In this document: one piece after another, positions 22,463-33,662 of the stretch
Numbering within the stretch: position 1 is the stretch's first letter
Layout: the number at the start of each line of letters is the position of its first letter
DNA from: Phellopilus nigrolimitatus
Taxonomy: Eukaryota > Basidiomycota > Agaricomycetes > Hymenochaetales > Hymenochaetaceae
Reading direction: 5' to 3'
Assembly: GCA_021029095.1 (NCBI GenBank)
Contig: JAJOHG010000037.1
Location: forward strand, 186,001 to 250,000
Length of the DNA stretch: 64,000 nt
The notes under the pieces: generated by a model
Told to the model about the DNA's origin: nothing
Databases searched by the model: none
Seen by the model: the letters and a program-made list of their open reading frames with translations, nothing else
Translations under genes and position numbers: made by a program

Positions 22463-23717
22463 CTAGGGAAGATGGCTTTCGCTCCCGGACTTGTTATATG
22501 CAACGCTAATCAATCACCAATGTTAAGCACAAATGCAAAGACTTACCTTGTGAGCATCTTTAGCAAGAGTCGCATCTCGTCAGTCGCCAGACCACTCTTC
22601 GCACATCGGCAATTGACAGCGCGGGCTCGCCCTATTGGGAAGTCTAAGGCGTGCAAAGCGCGGCACCGAGGAAGAAGGAGCGTCACAACGAGCCGTTCCG
22701 TCCCTTCCATATCTGCAGCTCCAGAGTTCAACGAATGCGAAACAAGCTGCTCCAAGAAAAGGATAAGCTGAGACCAGAATTGGCCGACGTTCCAGCTCGC
22801 TGTTCGGCGCCAGGGAAGATAGTTCAACGCGCTATACATGTGCCGCTTCGCTACGAATGAGAATTGTGGATTTCTTGGGTACATATGAATGTAAGACTAA
22901 GCTGTCGATCGCCTGTTTTGTTTTGAAAATCGGTGGCTTACCGACAAGCTTCTAGAAGTTTGAGCATAGTTTGAGCATACCGATCCGACCCTGAGAATTT
23001 CTCGTCCTCGTGAAAGGGGAGCTGAAGGATTTCACCGACGATTTCATTCAGCGGGTTATCCTCTATGCACAACAGCGTCTGCTTGGACAAGAAGTTGATC
23101 TCGCTCTCGAGCTCCATTTCCGTATCCCAGTCTTCCGATGTGTTACTTGAAATTGACGATCGTTCGGTAACAGAACGTACGTGAGTGAGAACGGTCGGTG
23201 TATGGAAGAATGGCCTCAAGCGCGGTTGCGCTGTGATCAATTGGATAACCTGCTCGAGCGTACGCATACGTGTTAGCGGCGTGTCGGACCTATTTGCAGG
23301 TAAGTATAATATGTTAATATCTGTGCGCACCTCACATACTTATGGAAAGCAATCGTACCTGGTGTAACCTATCAATCTCTGGCAGCGCGCGAGAAGCTGA
23401 GCGTTGCCGCCCCCTGCGGCATTCCACTCTACGCCGTCTCCGGTCTTCCTTCCGCTGAACGTCGTCCGCTCAATTTCTGCGGCAACAGCATCGGGGCCAT
23501 ATCCACGCCTGTGCGCAAAGCGGTTCATAGACGACTCGAGCGCGCGCCCCCAGCGCGAATAGAGTAGTCCGAGGGTACGCCCCGCGCCCGGCAGATCGGA
23601 CGCCGTGAGATCAGAGGACTGCTGCGAGCAAAGTGAGTAGAGTGATTTTGAGTCGCAGTCTTCGCAGTCAGGCATATCTGCATGCACACGATACGGAGCC
23701 TTGTGGACAAGCTGCAT
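22463..23717 (-). CDS. unrecognised conserved-looking protein
   Basis: Four exons, 23359-23717, 22942-23289, 22547-22873 and 22463-22505, close in frame to 358 residues starting MQLVHKAPYRVHADMPDCED. The protein is soluble, with a Ser/Cys-rich N-terminus, a middle region PRLRPFFHTPTVLTHV, an acidic stretch around SNTSEDWDTEMELESE, and a helical hydrophobic part WSQLILFLEQLVSHSL and LVVTLLLPRCRALHAL. No domain was recognised. Codon use looks like that of the neighbours. The third-exon acceptor (at 22874) was selected by frame only. It lies 480 bp downstream of GLE1 on the same strand. Confidence 0.6.
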
Positions 23718-24197
23718 GGGAGTCCAAGAGAGGGAAGGACGAGCATCGTCGAAGAGTTGATTGCGTCTATATAACCACCGTAGCCTAAACGGGGGCGAGA
23801 AGCTAAAAGCTATAATTAACCAGGTGTACAGAGCAGTGCTCTAAACTTCAGATTCCCACTGTATAGTGAGAAGTTTGATCGTCGTAGACCATGGATAAGC
23901 ATTACACAGACAAGATTGGACGAGGCGGTACTTGAGGCTAATTTGACCGCCGACGCAAGTGTCTCAGTTGACGAAGATCTAAGGATCGAAATCATGACAG
24001 TCATTGCAATTGTTGACATCGTAACTCTAACAAATACATTGAAGTGCTTAACTTGGGAGATACATAAACCGGAATAATGAAGCGAGATGGCGACCAACGA
24101 ATGCACAAAGGATATAACAGAGAACACGAGAGGTAGACAAAGCGTAAAGCAGAGGCGATAGGCAGTGGATATACAGTAGCCGGTAGCAGATGCCCAA
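23718..24197. other. intergenic region
   Basis: 480 bp between GLE1 and the downstream gene on the same strand; holds the GLE1 3' UTR and the next promoter. Nothing specific seen. Confidence 0.45.
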
Positions 24198-26296
24198 TCA
24201 TCGAGCCATAATTTTCTCGATTTCAAGCTGACAACGCGCTCTCGACGCCTGCGCGAGAACATCATCTCCACCGAAACGCGTCTTCCCGTCGCCACGGATG
24301 CCCTCATATATAAGTTGAAGCATCTTGATGAATTGCTTGCCCCAGATATTCTTCGCGTGGAGTCCACCCTCATCAAGCGCGACTAAAGATAAAAATAAGT
24401 AAGACTTTCAGCTCAGCGAAAATTTTAAATGATGCAAGTCAACGAACCGTAGATGATCTCTGGAGCAACGGGTTTCCCCAGCATCGCCTTGTTATTGAGT
24501 AATTGCGCCAGATACAGCCAGTATCTCCCAGGCCTGAACGGTAATGGGAGCGGCTCCCGAGTCTCCATGTCCAACGAGACGAAGAGCATGTGGAAATAAA
24601 GCCTCATCACGCCGGAAAGGCGCGTCGCTTTCTCCTCTTGGCTCTCCTCAAGGCGTGCGCCCCAACGCTTACGCTTCTGCTTCTCTGAGAGGGACTCCTG
24701 CGTCTCGTCTTCGAGCATTACGGGTGCAATGCCTGACGCCCAACACCCCGCGCGTTCGCAAAGTTTAGCCCAGAAGATGTTGCCGAGTATGGGGTATGTC
24801 GCGATGAGCGCAACGGCGACTCGTGCTAACGGACCTGCTTGAGCTTTGTGTGCGGTCACCTCCGTCTCTGCCTGCAGGATGATCGTTTTCGCAAACGACG
24901 ACAGCAGGGCATAATGAAGATACTGCGCGTCGTCTGGTTTTGGCATGTTCGGGATTGGGGCGACGATGGCTTTGATTTCATCGGTCTGTAAAAAGGGCAT
25001 AAGAAAAAAACACTGAAATTGGAAGACACGCGCTTACGATCCGTGCAATTTCTCGAGAGTCGTCCGTCAGCTGTCCAATCTTAGGCGTGATCTTCCGCCG
25101 CTGTGCGCTCCAAAGCTTCTTCAAAGGTGGTGCTGGAGGGGCCCGGTACCCCGCGGGTTCTGGGTCTGGTGCTTTTTGTCCTTTAACAGCACGCATAACC
25201 ACTGTTTTAAGAAACTAGAAGAAAAAAAATCAGCATGGTACAGTGAAGCCAAGACTGAAATGTCTTACCTTGAGATGTTGGAGACCAAGTTTCCAAAGAT
25301 CATCCGAGTACATCATCCCTGTCGATTCCCTCAATTTCATCGAACCCTCATCCTGCGCTTTCGCTTGCTGCGCCTTTTCTTCCTGCTCCTTCCTTTCCAT
25401 CTCCTCCATCTCCTTCATCAGCTTTTCCTCGATTCTCTTCTTTCTCTCTTCTTCCTCCGCAATCTTCCTCTTCTGTTCCTCTGCCTTCCTCCTTTCTTCC
25501 TCTTCCCTTTGTATGCGCTCTTCCTCTTCTCGCTTGAGCCGCTCGGCTTCTTGCGCAGCGCGCACCTTTTCCTCCTCCTCCTTGATCGCCTTCTCTATTC
25601 GTTCCCACAACTGCCGATCGCGCTCCCTCCATTTTTCGCGCAGCTGCCTCTCAGCTACGGCAGTGCTATTCCTGTGTGCCTCTAGCGAGACTCGGAGGAA
25701 GTCAATCTCCTTCGTACGTTGCGCGTCGAGCTGCTGCTGCTCTGAAACATGGGTCTTGCGCTGTCCCGCACGCAACTGATGGATTACTGTAGACTGCTGT
25801 CTGCGCGCGGTATGCTACAGTGGTGTCAATGAACTGAATGACACAAGGAAGTTGCTACGCACAAAGGCGTCTTTTCGCGTCTGCGACTGCCATTGTTCAT
25901 ACAGGTCGACGTGTCGTACGTGGTTTCGAATAGAGGCGACAGTCTCCATCACAGCACGCTTTTCTTCTGGATCTCTCTCGCTCAGACGCAGTTTGTCCAA
26001 CGGCAGAAGAATCTCCTCAGCGCTGTCACGTTCTTTGTTTTCGTCTTCTGACGAGACTCCAGCGCCGAGCGAGCACGACGAATCGACAGAGATGTCGAGG
26101 TCAATAGATGGATCGTCATCGTCTGACGAAAGGTCGTCATAATCCGACGAGTCGTAGCTCGGTGCGCGGAAGCGCGACCTCGAGCTACATTGAGACGCAG
26201 CTTAGGCGTCAACACACTTTAATTACCGCAAGTTTCGAAAGCTTACCTCTTGCGCTCGGGAGAGGGTGAGAATGACCTCGGTACACCAAATCGCAT
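24198..26296 (-). CDS. GLE1: mRNA export factor GLE1
   Basis: Six exons, 26247-26296, 25863-26184, 25269-25814, 25038-25214, 24448-24985 and 24198-24382, sum to 605 residues with all phases consistent. The N-terminus is Ser/Asp-rich; a long charged coiled coil follows (many EEEER and KRKIAEEEERKKR heptads, about residues 190-290). The C-terminal GLE1 domain is recognised by PKIGQLTDDSREIARI, HYALLSSFAKTIILQAE, YPILGNIFWAKLCERAGCW, PGRYWLYLAQLLNN and GGLHAKNIWGKQFIKML. GLE1 binds InsP6 and stimulates the DEAD-box ATPase Dbp5 at the cytosolic side of nuclear pores. It shares a 307-bp divergent promoter with a MYND protein gene. Confidence 0.93.
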
Positions 26297-26603
26297 AATG
26301 AGATAGGCTCGAGTCCAGTTGTGGTTGAGAGCAGCGTCTTAACGCGACCGTGCGTAGTCTGTGGCGGAATTGTATATTCCATAAAAGGTAGGTGGTCAGA
26401 CCCATGTTTATTCGTATACGTAATTCAGTTAATCCAACTCCCAGCACCACTTGTCATCTCATGTTTCTCCAGACCCATTTCATTGTCTACGCCGAAGCCT
26501 ATCATCAAAAGAAACTGTTGCGATTTTTGCTAGAAAGCGTACTTTTGTGGACGTGAAGAGTAAGTAACACGCGTGCTTCGCGTGCCGTAAACTTTTCCCA
26601 AAG
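26297..26603. promoter_or_regulatory. divergent promoter GLE1 / MYND gene
   Basis: 307 bp between two head-to-head start codons. No TATA box stands out, as expected for housekeeping promoters. Confidence 0.5.
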
Positions 26604-28031
26604 ATGTCAACTCGCTCTGTTCCCGACACGCATCTTCAAATGAAAATGAGATCCTTCGCCACCAAGGACGAAGCGCTCAGTCTTCTCGATTTCATGGGGG
26701 TGAAGTACTCGCCACAAACCGCGCTGACCGTGGACGCCTTGAACGAGAAACTCGCAAAGGCGGTTGTTCTCTCGCAGCGCGTGCCGAATAAGCAGACCAT
26801 CGATCCACAGGCCTTGAAGATCTGGAAATCGACTCCCGAAAAACCCCTTATGCATGCTTTTAAGACAGATAGTCTTGAAGAGTGCTGTGGGAACGTGTTC
26901 CGCGAGGAGCTCACAGGGGAGCGTAACGTCCCTTTGGGTACAAATGCGTTTCTAGATGCCAGGCAGACGCTGATGGCGCTCGTAAATTTCTACACGAAGG
27001 AAAATTGCACGATATTCCTAATTCAAGATAAGGAGGAAAGTCGCAGTATAACTTTGAGGGTGTGTGCTCTTTCTCGCCCATCATGTTTTAGACCCGACTG
27101 ATTTCAATACGACAACCCTTGCATAGATTGTTGGTCTTTACGCTTTGGATGAGAATACGCCTTTGTTCGCTGTATTGTTTGAGCACGGTTTAGGCCACGG
27201 GCTTGTGCGAAGGCCAGACTTCTTATACGATCGTGCCCCGAAGGTTCCGCGAATATTTGCAACAAAACTGGAGCAAAAGCTTCTCATCAGGATGCTTGAA
27301 CTCAATAGCAAGCTAGTTGTGCCATCCTATTCACCATCCCGGCACTACTCCGAGAAAGATTATGTGCTGTCATTCCTTGTCCCTCTCAATCCTTTGAGTC
27401 TGGTCGAAATTGGGACACTTACGAAATCAGGATGTGTGGTGTGTGGGAGCTCAAGGGGCAACAAGTGCTCGCAGTGTCATTCTGTGGTGTATTGCGGGAA
27501 ACGTCAGTCGTCAACGTCCTACTTTTCACACCTCTCTCTAATCGCTGGCTTGTAGTATGTCAAAAGCAAGACTGGAAGAGTCACAAGCAGTTTTGCAAGG
27601 CTCTTTCTAGTGAATCGTGGGAAGACATCCGTCTATCATTTCCTGAACTAGCGCCTGGTCTCAAGGTGTCGACCATGCTCAGCAGGACCGCGAACGCGTC
27701 TACCTTCAAGAACCCGAAAATTATTCACCACACGGACGCTAGCCCACCTCCCAACATCCACGGCAACGATCCCTTTCTGATCAAAATCCAAGTTCCTCTG
27801 GAACCGTCGCCGAACGTGGGCCTGGCGATATTGGTGTACGACCACACTCGCTCATTCGAATGTTACGTTGTGCAGAAGACGGATCCCAAGGCGTACGCGC
27901 GCGTTGAAAGTGTTGTGCGGAGGACAGGGTCCATGATGGGCACGAAGATGTATCGATGGGCCAAACGCATTGATGATTGGGTGCTAAGCGTTTGCCTGGA
28001 CAAAGAGCCGCAAGGTCCTATTCAGTGGTGA
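26604..28031 (+). CDS. MYND-type zinc finger protein
   Basis: Three exons, 26604-27059, 27127-27502 and 27556-28031, give 435 residues. A MYND finger is formed across the second intron: CVVCGSSRGNKCSQCHSVVYCGK continues into CQKQDWKSHKQFC, giving the full C-C..C-C..C-C..H-C ligand set at roughly residues 260-300. The N-terminal 250 residues (MKMRSFATKDEALSLLDFMG, LGTNAFLDARQTLMALVNFY) and the C-terminal 130 (HGNDPFLIKIQVPLEPS) are of unknown fold, a layout typical of lineage-specific agaricomycete MYND proteins. MYND fingers bind proline-containing peptides. The target is unknown. Start codon selected as first ATG after the divergent promoter. Confidence 0.85.
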
Positions 28032-28366
28032 AGATTTCTCATGTACTATCTCAATCTTAGAGAAATATACGTGACTATAAATTAAACGTGTGTAAGTACC
28101 ATAGTGCTTAGCCTATCCCGGACATTTGTTCTCGTCCTAAGCGGGGAACAAATGTCCGGGCCGAGCCGACGCAACCCATTTTATTGCCGCGCGTCACGTT
28201 TTCGAGCCGGAATTCGGAGACTCGGCGACTGCGCACTTACAAATGCGTCGGCACTCATTAACTTCGACACCGACGACGGCGGAGACAAAATCAACGACGA
28301 CGTCAAGTATAACACCTAGGACGTCGACTACAACGGCGACGATTACAGCGGCAACGATTACACAAG
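28032..28366. other. intergenic region with strong hairpin
   Basis: 335 bp between the MYND gene and PIL1. It contains a 15-bp perfect inverted repeat (28117-28160) and, at about 28265-28360, an imperfect GAC/GAT/TAC-rich repeat of unclear role in the presumed 5' UTR. Confidence 0.55.
28117..28160. repeat. 15-bp perfect inverted repeat, hairpin
   Basis: Arms CCCGGACATTTGTTC (28117-28131) and its exact complement (28146-28160) flank a 14-nt loop. Two further T-G and C-G pairs can form inside. Confidence 0.85.
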
Positions 28367-31229
28367 ATGTTTAGGTCTGCGGCGACGAAGATTGCGCACA
28401 ACTCCACGTTGCCCGCACTCGCAGGCAATAAGGACCTCCGACCTCTTCAGGAGCTCATCACCTCCGAAAAGGCGGTACTACAATCGTACGCTGTCGGCAG
28501 ACTCTCGGTGGTCATTGCATGCTAACTACTAGCTACTTAGGCTACAACGTCTGAGCGCAGATTTGATGAAGTCGAGCGACGCCTTGCGCCACTGGGGTGC
28601 GGGTGAAGGTGACGACCTCCAGGACACACTTACCGCGTCAACTACGCTCATCGGATACGTCGCTGCCGCATTCTCACAACTCGCGACACACGAGCAGACG
28701 ATTCGTGAGTACATGAAGGCCGTGCGTTCGCGCGAGGAGAACCTCGATGAGTTAAGGCGGCGGCGGAAGGCCGTCTCGGCCAAGTCGGACTCGGCGGAGA
28801 AGCGGCTCAGCAAGATGGGTGCGGAAGTAAGCAGATCAGCCTCTGTTGGAAAGCTGAAAGCTCACATGAATGGCATACAGCACAAAAGTTTGCAACAACA
28901 GACGGAGCTGCTGAACAACCTTCGCGAGCAAATCAGAAATATGGACTGGGAAATCTTGTCAGATGAAGCGAGGTATTAAAATTATTTGACATTTTGTGCG
29001 CATATATGCTGACTCCACTCAGACTGAGTGATTTTAAGCGCTCCTCCACGAGGAACTGGATGATGCTGAAGTTTGGAGGTCTCCTGGAGTGCGCGGAGAA
29101 AGCCACGATAGTTAGCGAGATAGGCAAGCTTGTCATCGAGGTAGGGGTTGTTCTTCGCAAGCTCTACTGTACGTTTTGCCTGATCAAGTGAATAGGAAAT
29201 CCCTCTCGGTACTACGCAGCCTGGTCAAGTAAGGGCCTTTTACACTGGACACGAAAAGACCGAGAAACTCATAGCGGAGGCCCAACGATGCGTAGCCGAG
29301 GTTGTCTTCGACCCAGAGCCCGATTCGCCATCCGCGGCGGCGAAATCTCAACAGCCGGCCGGCTCTACCGCAAGCACTATTGACGGACTCCCGACCGGTA
29401 GTAGCCGTGATTCTGCCGCATACCTTCAGGATACGAGTGACGGTTCGGGTTTCGGATCCGGATTGGGTGCGGATGAGTTTGGCGGACTTGGGGATAACCA
29501 GGGACCACGCGGGTATGGGACGATGCCCGCGCCAAGCAGCTCTATACGCGTTGGAGACGACGGCTCACGCCCGGGGTCCAACTTCAATGACAACAGCAAC
29601 TCTAATGGCAGTAGCAGTTTCGCAAGTCCGCCTGCGTCTGCGCCTGGCTCGCGCTTCGGGGGTCAGTTCTCAACGTTCCCACTGCGCAAGGCAAGCATCC
29701 CAGGTGGGACGAGTTCGCCGCCGCCGCCCCCAGCACCGGGCTTGAGTTTCCAACCACTCGAAGATGGCTCGACCTCAAGCTTTGCCGCAGAGGTTGCAGA
29801 CGCTTTTGCGCTCGCAGGCAAAGACGGCGGTGCTTTGCCTACACCTGTACCTGGAAAGACGAGCTTGGATGGCCCAGCGCCATTGTATGAAGCCCATACA
29901 TGGGACAGTTCCGCGGGGAACGGACTGCCAAGAGGCGCGGCGCCTCCTGCAGAGCGAAACCCGTGGGACAGCGGGTCTGCGCATCCGCCACCTCATCCTT
30001 CTGAATATTCCGCAGCTAGTGAAGGATCGACAATTCCTCCTCCGCCGATGGAAGAAGATGAACACATGGAGAGCGACAGCGAGGCGCATCTGGCGTATGC
30101 GGCCCCACCGACGCCACAGCTCCAGTCGCCTCGCCTTAGCGATGAGCGAGCGGACCCCAGCAGGCATGTGAATTTCAATGGTGGACAAAGTGACTCAGGA
30201 CCAAATGTGGGCCAAGACAGTCGTGCCGCCAAAGACGCGCCCCGCCCCGGCGAGGCACCCGTGCCGTATGAACATGATGAGCACGCGCTGTCCGCCGCTG
30301 CCGCGCGTGAGGTCGCGCGCGAGATGGATGCGCTGTCGTTCAGCCCGCCATCTGGTCCGCCTCCGAGCTTCTCGCACATCCGAGAGCCAAATTCACAGTC
30401 ATTCTCTGCTCCATCCGGCCCACCACAGAGCTTCAATACGGATCGTGTCCCTTCGCCGCTTGTGCCGCCTGCCCCGCCGTTCGCACAACCTCAGCAGAAG
30501 TCTTCATCTGGGTCGGACTATACGAATAATGTCGCGCCCAGGTCTGAAGGCATATTTAGCAGTTCACGGACTAGCCTTCGCGGTTCCAGTCCAAACGTCG
30601 ATACTTTCAGTCAGTCAGCCGGTAACACCGCACCCTCTTCGCCTATCGTAGTTCAGCAGCCACGCCCGACGATGAACCCGCACTCTTCCTCACCTTCAGT
30701 CTCCTTCAACTCTCCTTCCGTGTACTCCACGCCGCCCGAGATGCCCGCAGCTTTGCCACTGCGCTCGGGCTCTCCGGCATCGCCCAGCATGCTCTCGCCC
30801 GGGACGCGCACGATCTCCGCGGCGGCGTTCAAGCGTTCGCAGATGCGCTCTCCGAGTGGCACACAGCCGCAGGGAGAGCGTGGGTCGCTCCCCGATGTCT
30901 CGCCACTCTCGCTGCGCAAGAAGGGTGGTCCCGGCCTGCCGGGTTCTCCCTACCCGCGCGACGCCTCACCACACCCTGTGCCTGTGCCTGGTCAGGAGAG
31001 CTATGGTTCCCAACAAGAACCGCGGCCACGGCGTTCGACGGACTCCGTCCAGCAGCCGCCCCAGGACTACGAAAACTCGTATGACTTTATTAGCTCGTAC
31101 GGGGACCCTGTGGGCGGCGGTAGTCCGACGCAAACGAAGCTCGCGAACCCGAACGCCGAGAGAGGAGGCTCTCCGGGCTATGCTGGTGGCAATTTTGCGA
31201 CGAATCTGGAGCGAGAGAATCTGCGGTGA
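28367..31229 (+). CDS. PIL1: eisosome BAR protein PIL1/LSP1 type, with long tail
   Basis: Five exons, 28367-28485, 28541-28826, 28881-28972, 29023-29140 and 29196-31229, give 882 residues. The first 260 residues are a PIL1 BAR domain: MFRSAATKIAHNSTLPAL, DLRPLQELITSEKAVLQS, WGAGEGDDLQDTLTAST, SREENLDELRRRRKA, HKSLQQQTELL, WMMLKFGGLLECAEKA and GHEKTEKLIAEAQRCVAEVVF. PIL1/LSP1 proteins polymerise on the plasma membrane to form eisosome furrows. The remaining 600 or more residues are Ser/Pro/Gly-rich and predicted disordered, much longer than in the approximately 340-residue yeast proteins. The tail carries many SP/TP sites and could be a kinase target, which is inference. A single long last exon encodes the tail. 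Confidence 0.92.
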
Positions 31230-31999
31230 GGCGAAGTAGTTGCAGTAGCTGCGTGCTTTATGAAATACGGTGGGACTTTTGTGTATTTGCTGCTCGTGTA
31301 TTTCTCCCCTGGTCAGTGAAAATATTTATTGAACGATTGTACTACCTGTATAGCATGACTTCGCTCCCCTTGCACATGCAGTTCTCATCGTGGTTTCATA
31401 CTATTCTGGTCATTGTAACATCCGCCCGCGCGCATTATTGACGCGTTATTTTTTTGGGAAGCTTCAAATTGGGAAGCTTCAAAAGCAATCACGTGACCAT
31501 TCAATTGAGTGGCTGTGTGATTCCGTCTGCTCTCGCAGCTCCCTGCATAGCAGGGCTCAGATTAAGCCTTAGTCACACACGCTTCGCTGACCCCTAATGT
31601 GTGGGCACCCCACATATCCAATCATTGTTATGTATTTGGCTGGTATCACTGGTAATGCCGAAGCTCGGTGATTTCAAGTCTCTGTTACTCTAATCACCAT
31701 CATCAAGCGCAACAGCATCGCACATTTGATGTATATCAGTTGACGGCTCTGCTGTCATGTGAAACTACTCTGTGATTTCTGCTATGGACCGGTTCTGGCG
31801 ACTTTTCGGTCAGCTTTCTGCACTCATTGGACTCGCTAGGACATAGCGTCTAGCTGTCTGGCTGTGCCTAGCTGCTGGGAGTTCACCTTGACATGTTTTC
31901 TGTACGCCTCGAGATTGATCTAAAGCCGTTTGTAAGGTTCTGCGAGTGCATGTGGTAACCAATCTGTCAGGCGGAAATCATCAATCGCGCGCTGACTGA
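31230..31999. other. intergenic region
   Basis: 770 bp downstream of PIL1. Holds a perfect 15-bp tandem repeat (31454-31483); a short hairpin TGTGGG-CAC-CCCACA lies near 31600. No gene seen. Confidence 0.45.
31454..31483. repeat. 15-bp tandem repeat, HSE-like
   Basis: Two exact copies of TTGGGAAGCTTCAAA. Each holds GAAGCTTC, which fits the GAAnnTTC half-site pair of heat-shock elements; that reading is speculative because it lies downstream of a gene. Confidence 0.7.
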
Positions 32000-33069
32000 T
32001 ATGCACGCTCAAGACCCTAGCATCTCCTCGAGAGAAAGACTGTCACTCCTCTTTGCCACAGCGCCCGAGCAAAGCGAGTGGAGTCCATCTACTTCCAAAT
32101 TCTTTTCATCACCTATCGCAAACGGACAGGACTATGACGACGATGGCCCGGTCATGCGCTGACGGCAGCGCACAAGTAGTACCCTCCTCGGGTTGTCCTC
32201 CTTTAGAAACGACCGAGTCTTCGAAGCCAGGTGCGTGCCCGATCTCTAGAGACAGGTTGCCGATATAGATGCTCATATTGACGAAAGGCACGGAAAAGAA
32301 TTCGGTCGATGAGCTTGGGTCGCCAAATTCCCCACGACAAGAAGCCAGTTCTGTTGAAAATGCGGATCATGTCTCCATTGGCATAGACAGTATGTTCTCA
32401 ACTAAATTGTTTTTTCAATCCTTTTCTTCTTAATTCTCGCTGAAGGATTTGGACGGCAAGAGCAGCAGATATTAGCACCACTTAGTGCGATAACACCTAG
32501 AAATAAAAGTACGCGATGGGTATTAACAATCTCCCGTAGCGAACTCGATGGTGTCTTTGCCGGGAAATGGGTCATCCACTGTTCTTGTACAGCGTATATA
32601 ATCTCCCAGTCAGATATTCTCGGCGTTGGCCGTTACTGTACGTCCATCTCTTTCTCGATCTCTACTAGCCACATCTAACCTTTAAGCAACTTGAAGGCTT
32701 TTTTTCAAGCGACTTTAACTGTCGCTCTCCTTTCGTTCTTCAATGACGTTTTCTCAGACTACAAGAGTCAAGATCTCACATCCGAAGTGCAGCAAGTGTT
32801 CGGTCAAGTGGTTGCACGGATCGTTTCTCTGTCATTGGGCTCCGTTTTACTTACAATATACGCTGGCGTGACTTCCAGCATCCTGGTGGCGACGGGTTCC
32901 AGCAAGACTTACCGTGTCCGAAGTCTTGGTCCCCCTGGCACTAGTGGGCATCGCAGAATTCATCGCTGGATGGATATTCGTGTTTTGGCTCGTAACACCG
33001 CAAATTGGCGCTAGTACTATAACTGAGGATGGAGGTCCCGAGGCAAAATTATTGTATCAAGCTTCCTAA
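32000..33069 (+). pseudogene. probable decayed membrane protein gene
   Basis: Coding-like segments lie in several frames: MHAQDPSISSRERLSLLFATA from 32000 until an in-frame TGA at about 32159, continuation RTSSTLLGLSSFRND, then TKGTEKNSVDELGSPNSPRQ at about 32280, FGRQEQQILAPLSAITPRNK at about 32447 after a plausible intron, and hydrophobic segments at 32691-32910 (FFQATLTVALLSFFNDVF; VSLSLGSVLLTIYAGVTSSIL) that jump frame near 32915 into VLVPLALVGIAEFIAGWIFVFW before a stop at 33069. No set of introns I tried removes both stops and the frame jump. It looks like a three-helix or larger membrane protein in decay. Family not recognised. An unusual splice pattern remains possible. Confidence 0.45.
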
Positions 33070-33662
33070 TTATCTGGTTGGTAACATTCAGATTTAGAGA
33101 CATTTTAGCCAGTCTTCTTACAAGACTGGCACGTTTATTGCGACCGCTAGCACATAAAGATTAGAATCGCCTTTTGTCGATTTTGTACACTTTCGTTACT
33201 TCTTCAGTGCTCTAGCTCTAGTCGTCGTCAAGAAGCTCAATTGTCTCATCTACCTTGGGAATTTGAAGACGGCGTTTTGCGCCACATTGTACGTATAAGG
33301 CAATGACAAGGCTACAAGCGGCCGAAGACTAATCAAGCGCGATCTTCTCTCTTATTGTCCTCATCGTTTTTGCATACCTCCCATGGACCCGCCCGCCGAA
33401 ATTACTTGACTCTATACTTCACTTGCAATTGTAGCTCGCGTGGCCGTTGTATTCGTTAGCGTGGACTTACGCCTCGAAGTGTTGATCTGCATCACGTTGT
33501 CCGTCTCTGGGCCTTGTTCTTCTCTTTTGTTATGTTTTGCATAAGAGATGGATGTGCTCTGCTCTCCATAGCCAGCGAACGCTGCGCTCCCCAGCTCGCC
33601 AGTCCAAGATTCGTCTTGCTTTCATATTTTCGCTTTTCTCATCTTTTCTGATAATTTGAACG
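33070..33662. other. intergenic region
   Basis: About 590 bp, with one perfect hairpin at its left end (33108-33130) and the promoter of the next gene. Nothing else seen. Confidence 0.45.
33108..33130. repeat. 9-bp perfect hairpin
   Basis: GCCAGTCTT, a 5-nt loop, then its exact complement, about 40 bp after the last coding-like segment of the decayed gene. Could be a 3' UTR element. Confidence 0.75.

Noticed and set aside
25176..25779. Two long plus-strand open frames (169 and 178 codons) rich in Leu/Phe and Ser
   Set aside because: They are antisense shadows of the GLE1 coiled-coil exon; Glu/Lys/Arg-rich coding always leaves open Leu/Ser/Phe-rich frames on the other strand.
30178..31239. 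Overlapping Arg/Pro-rich frames within the PIL1 tail exon as separate genes
   Set aside because: All are alternative frames of the low-complexity tail, whose main frame is continuous with the BAR domain.
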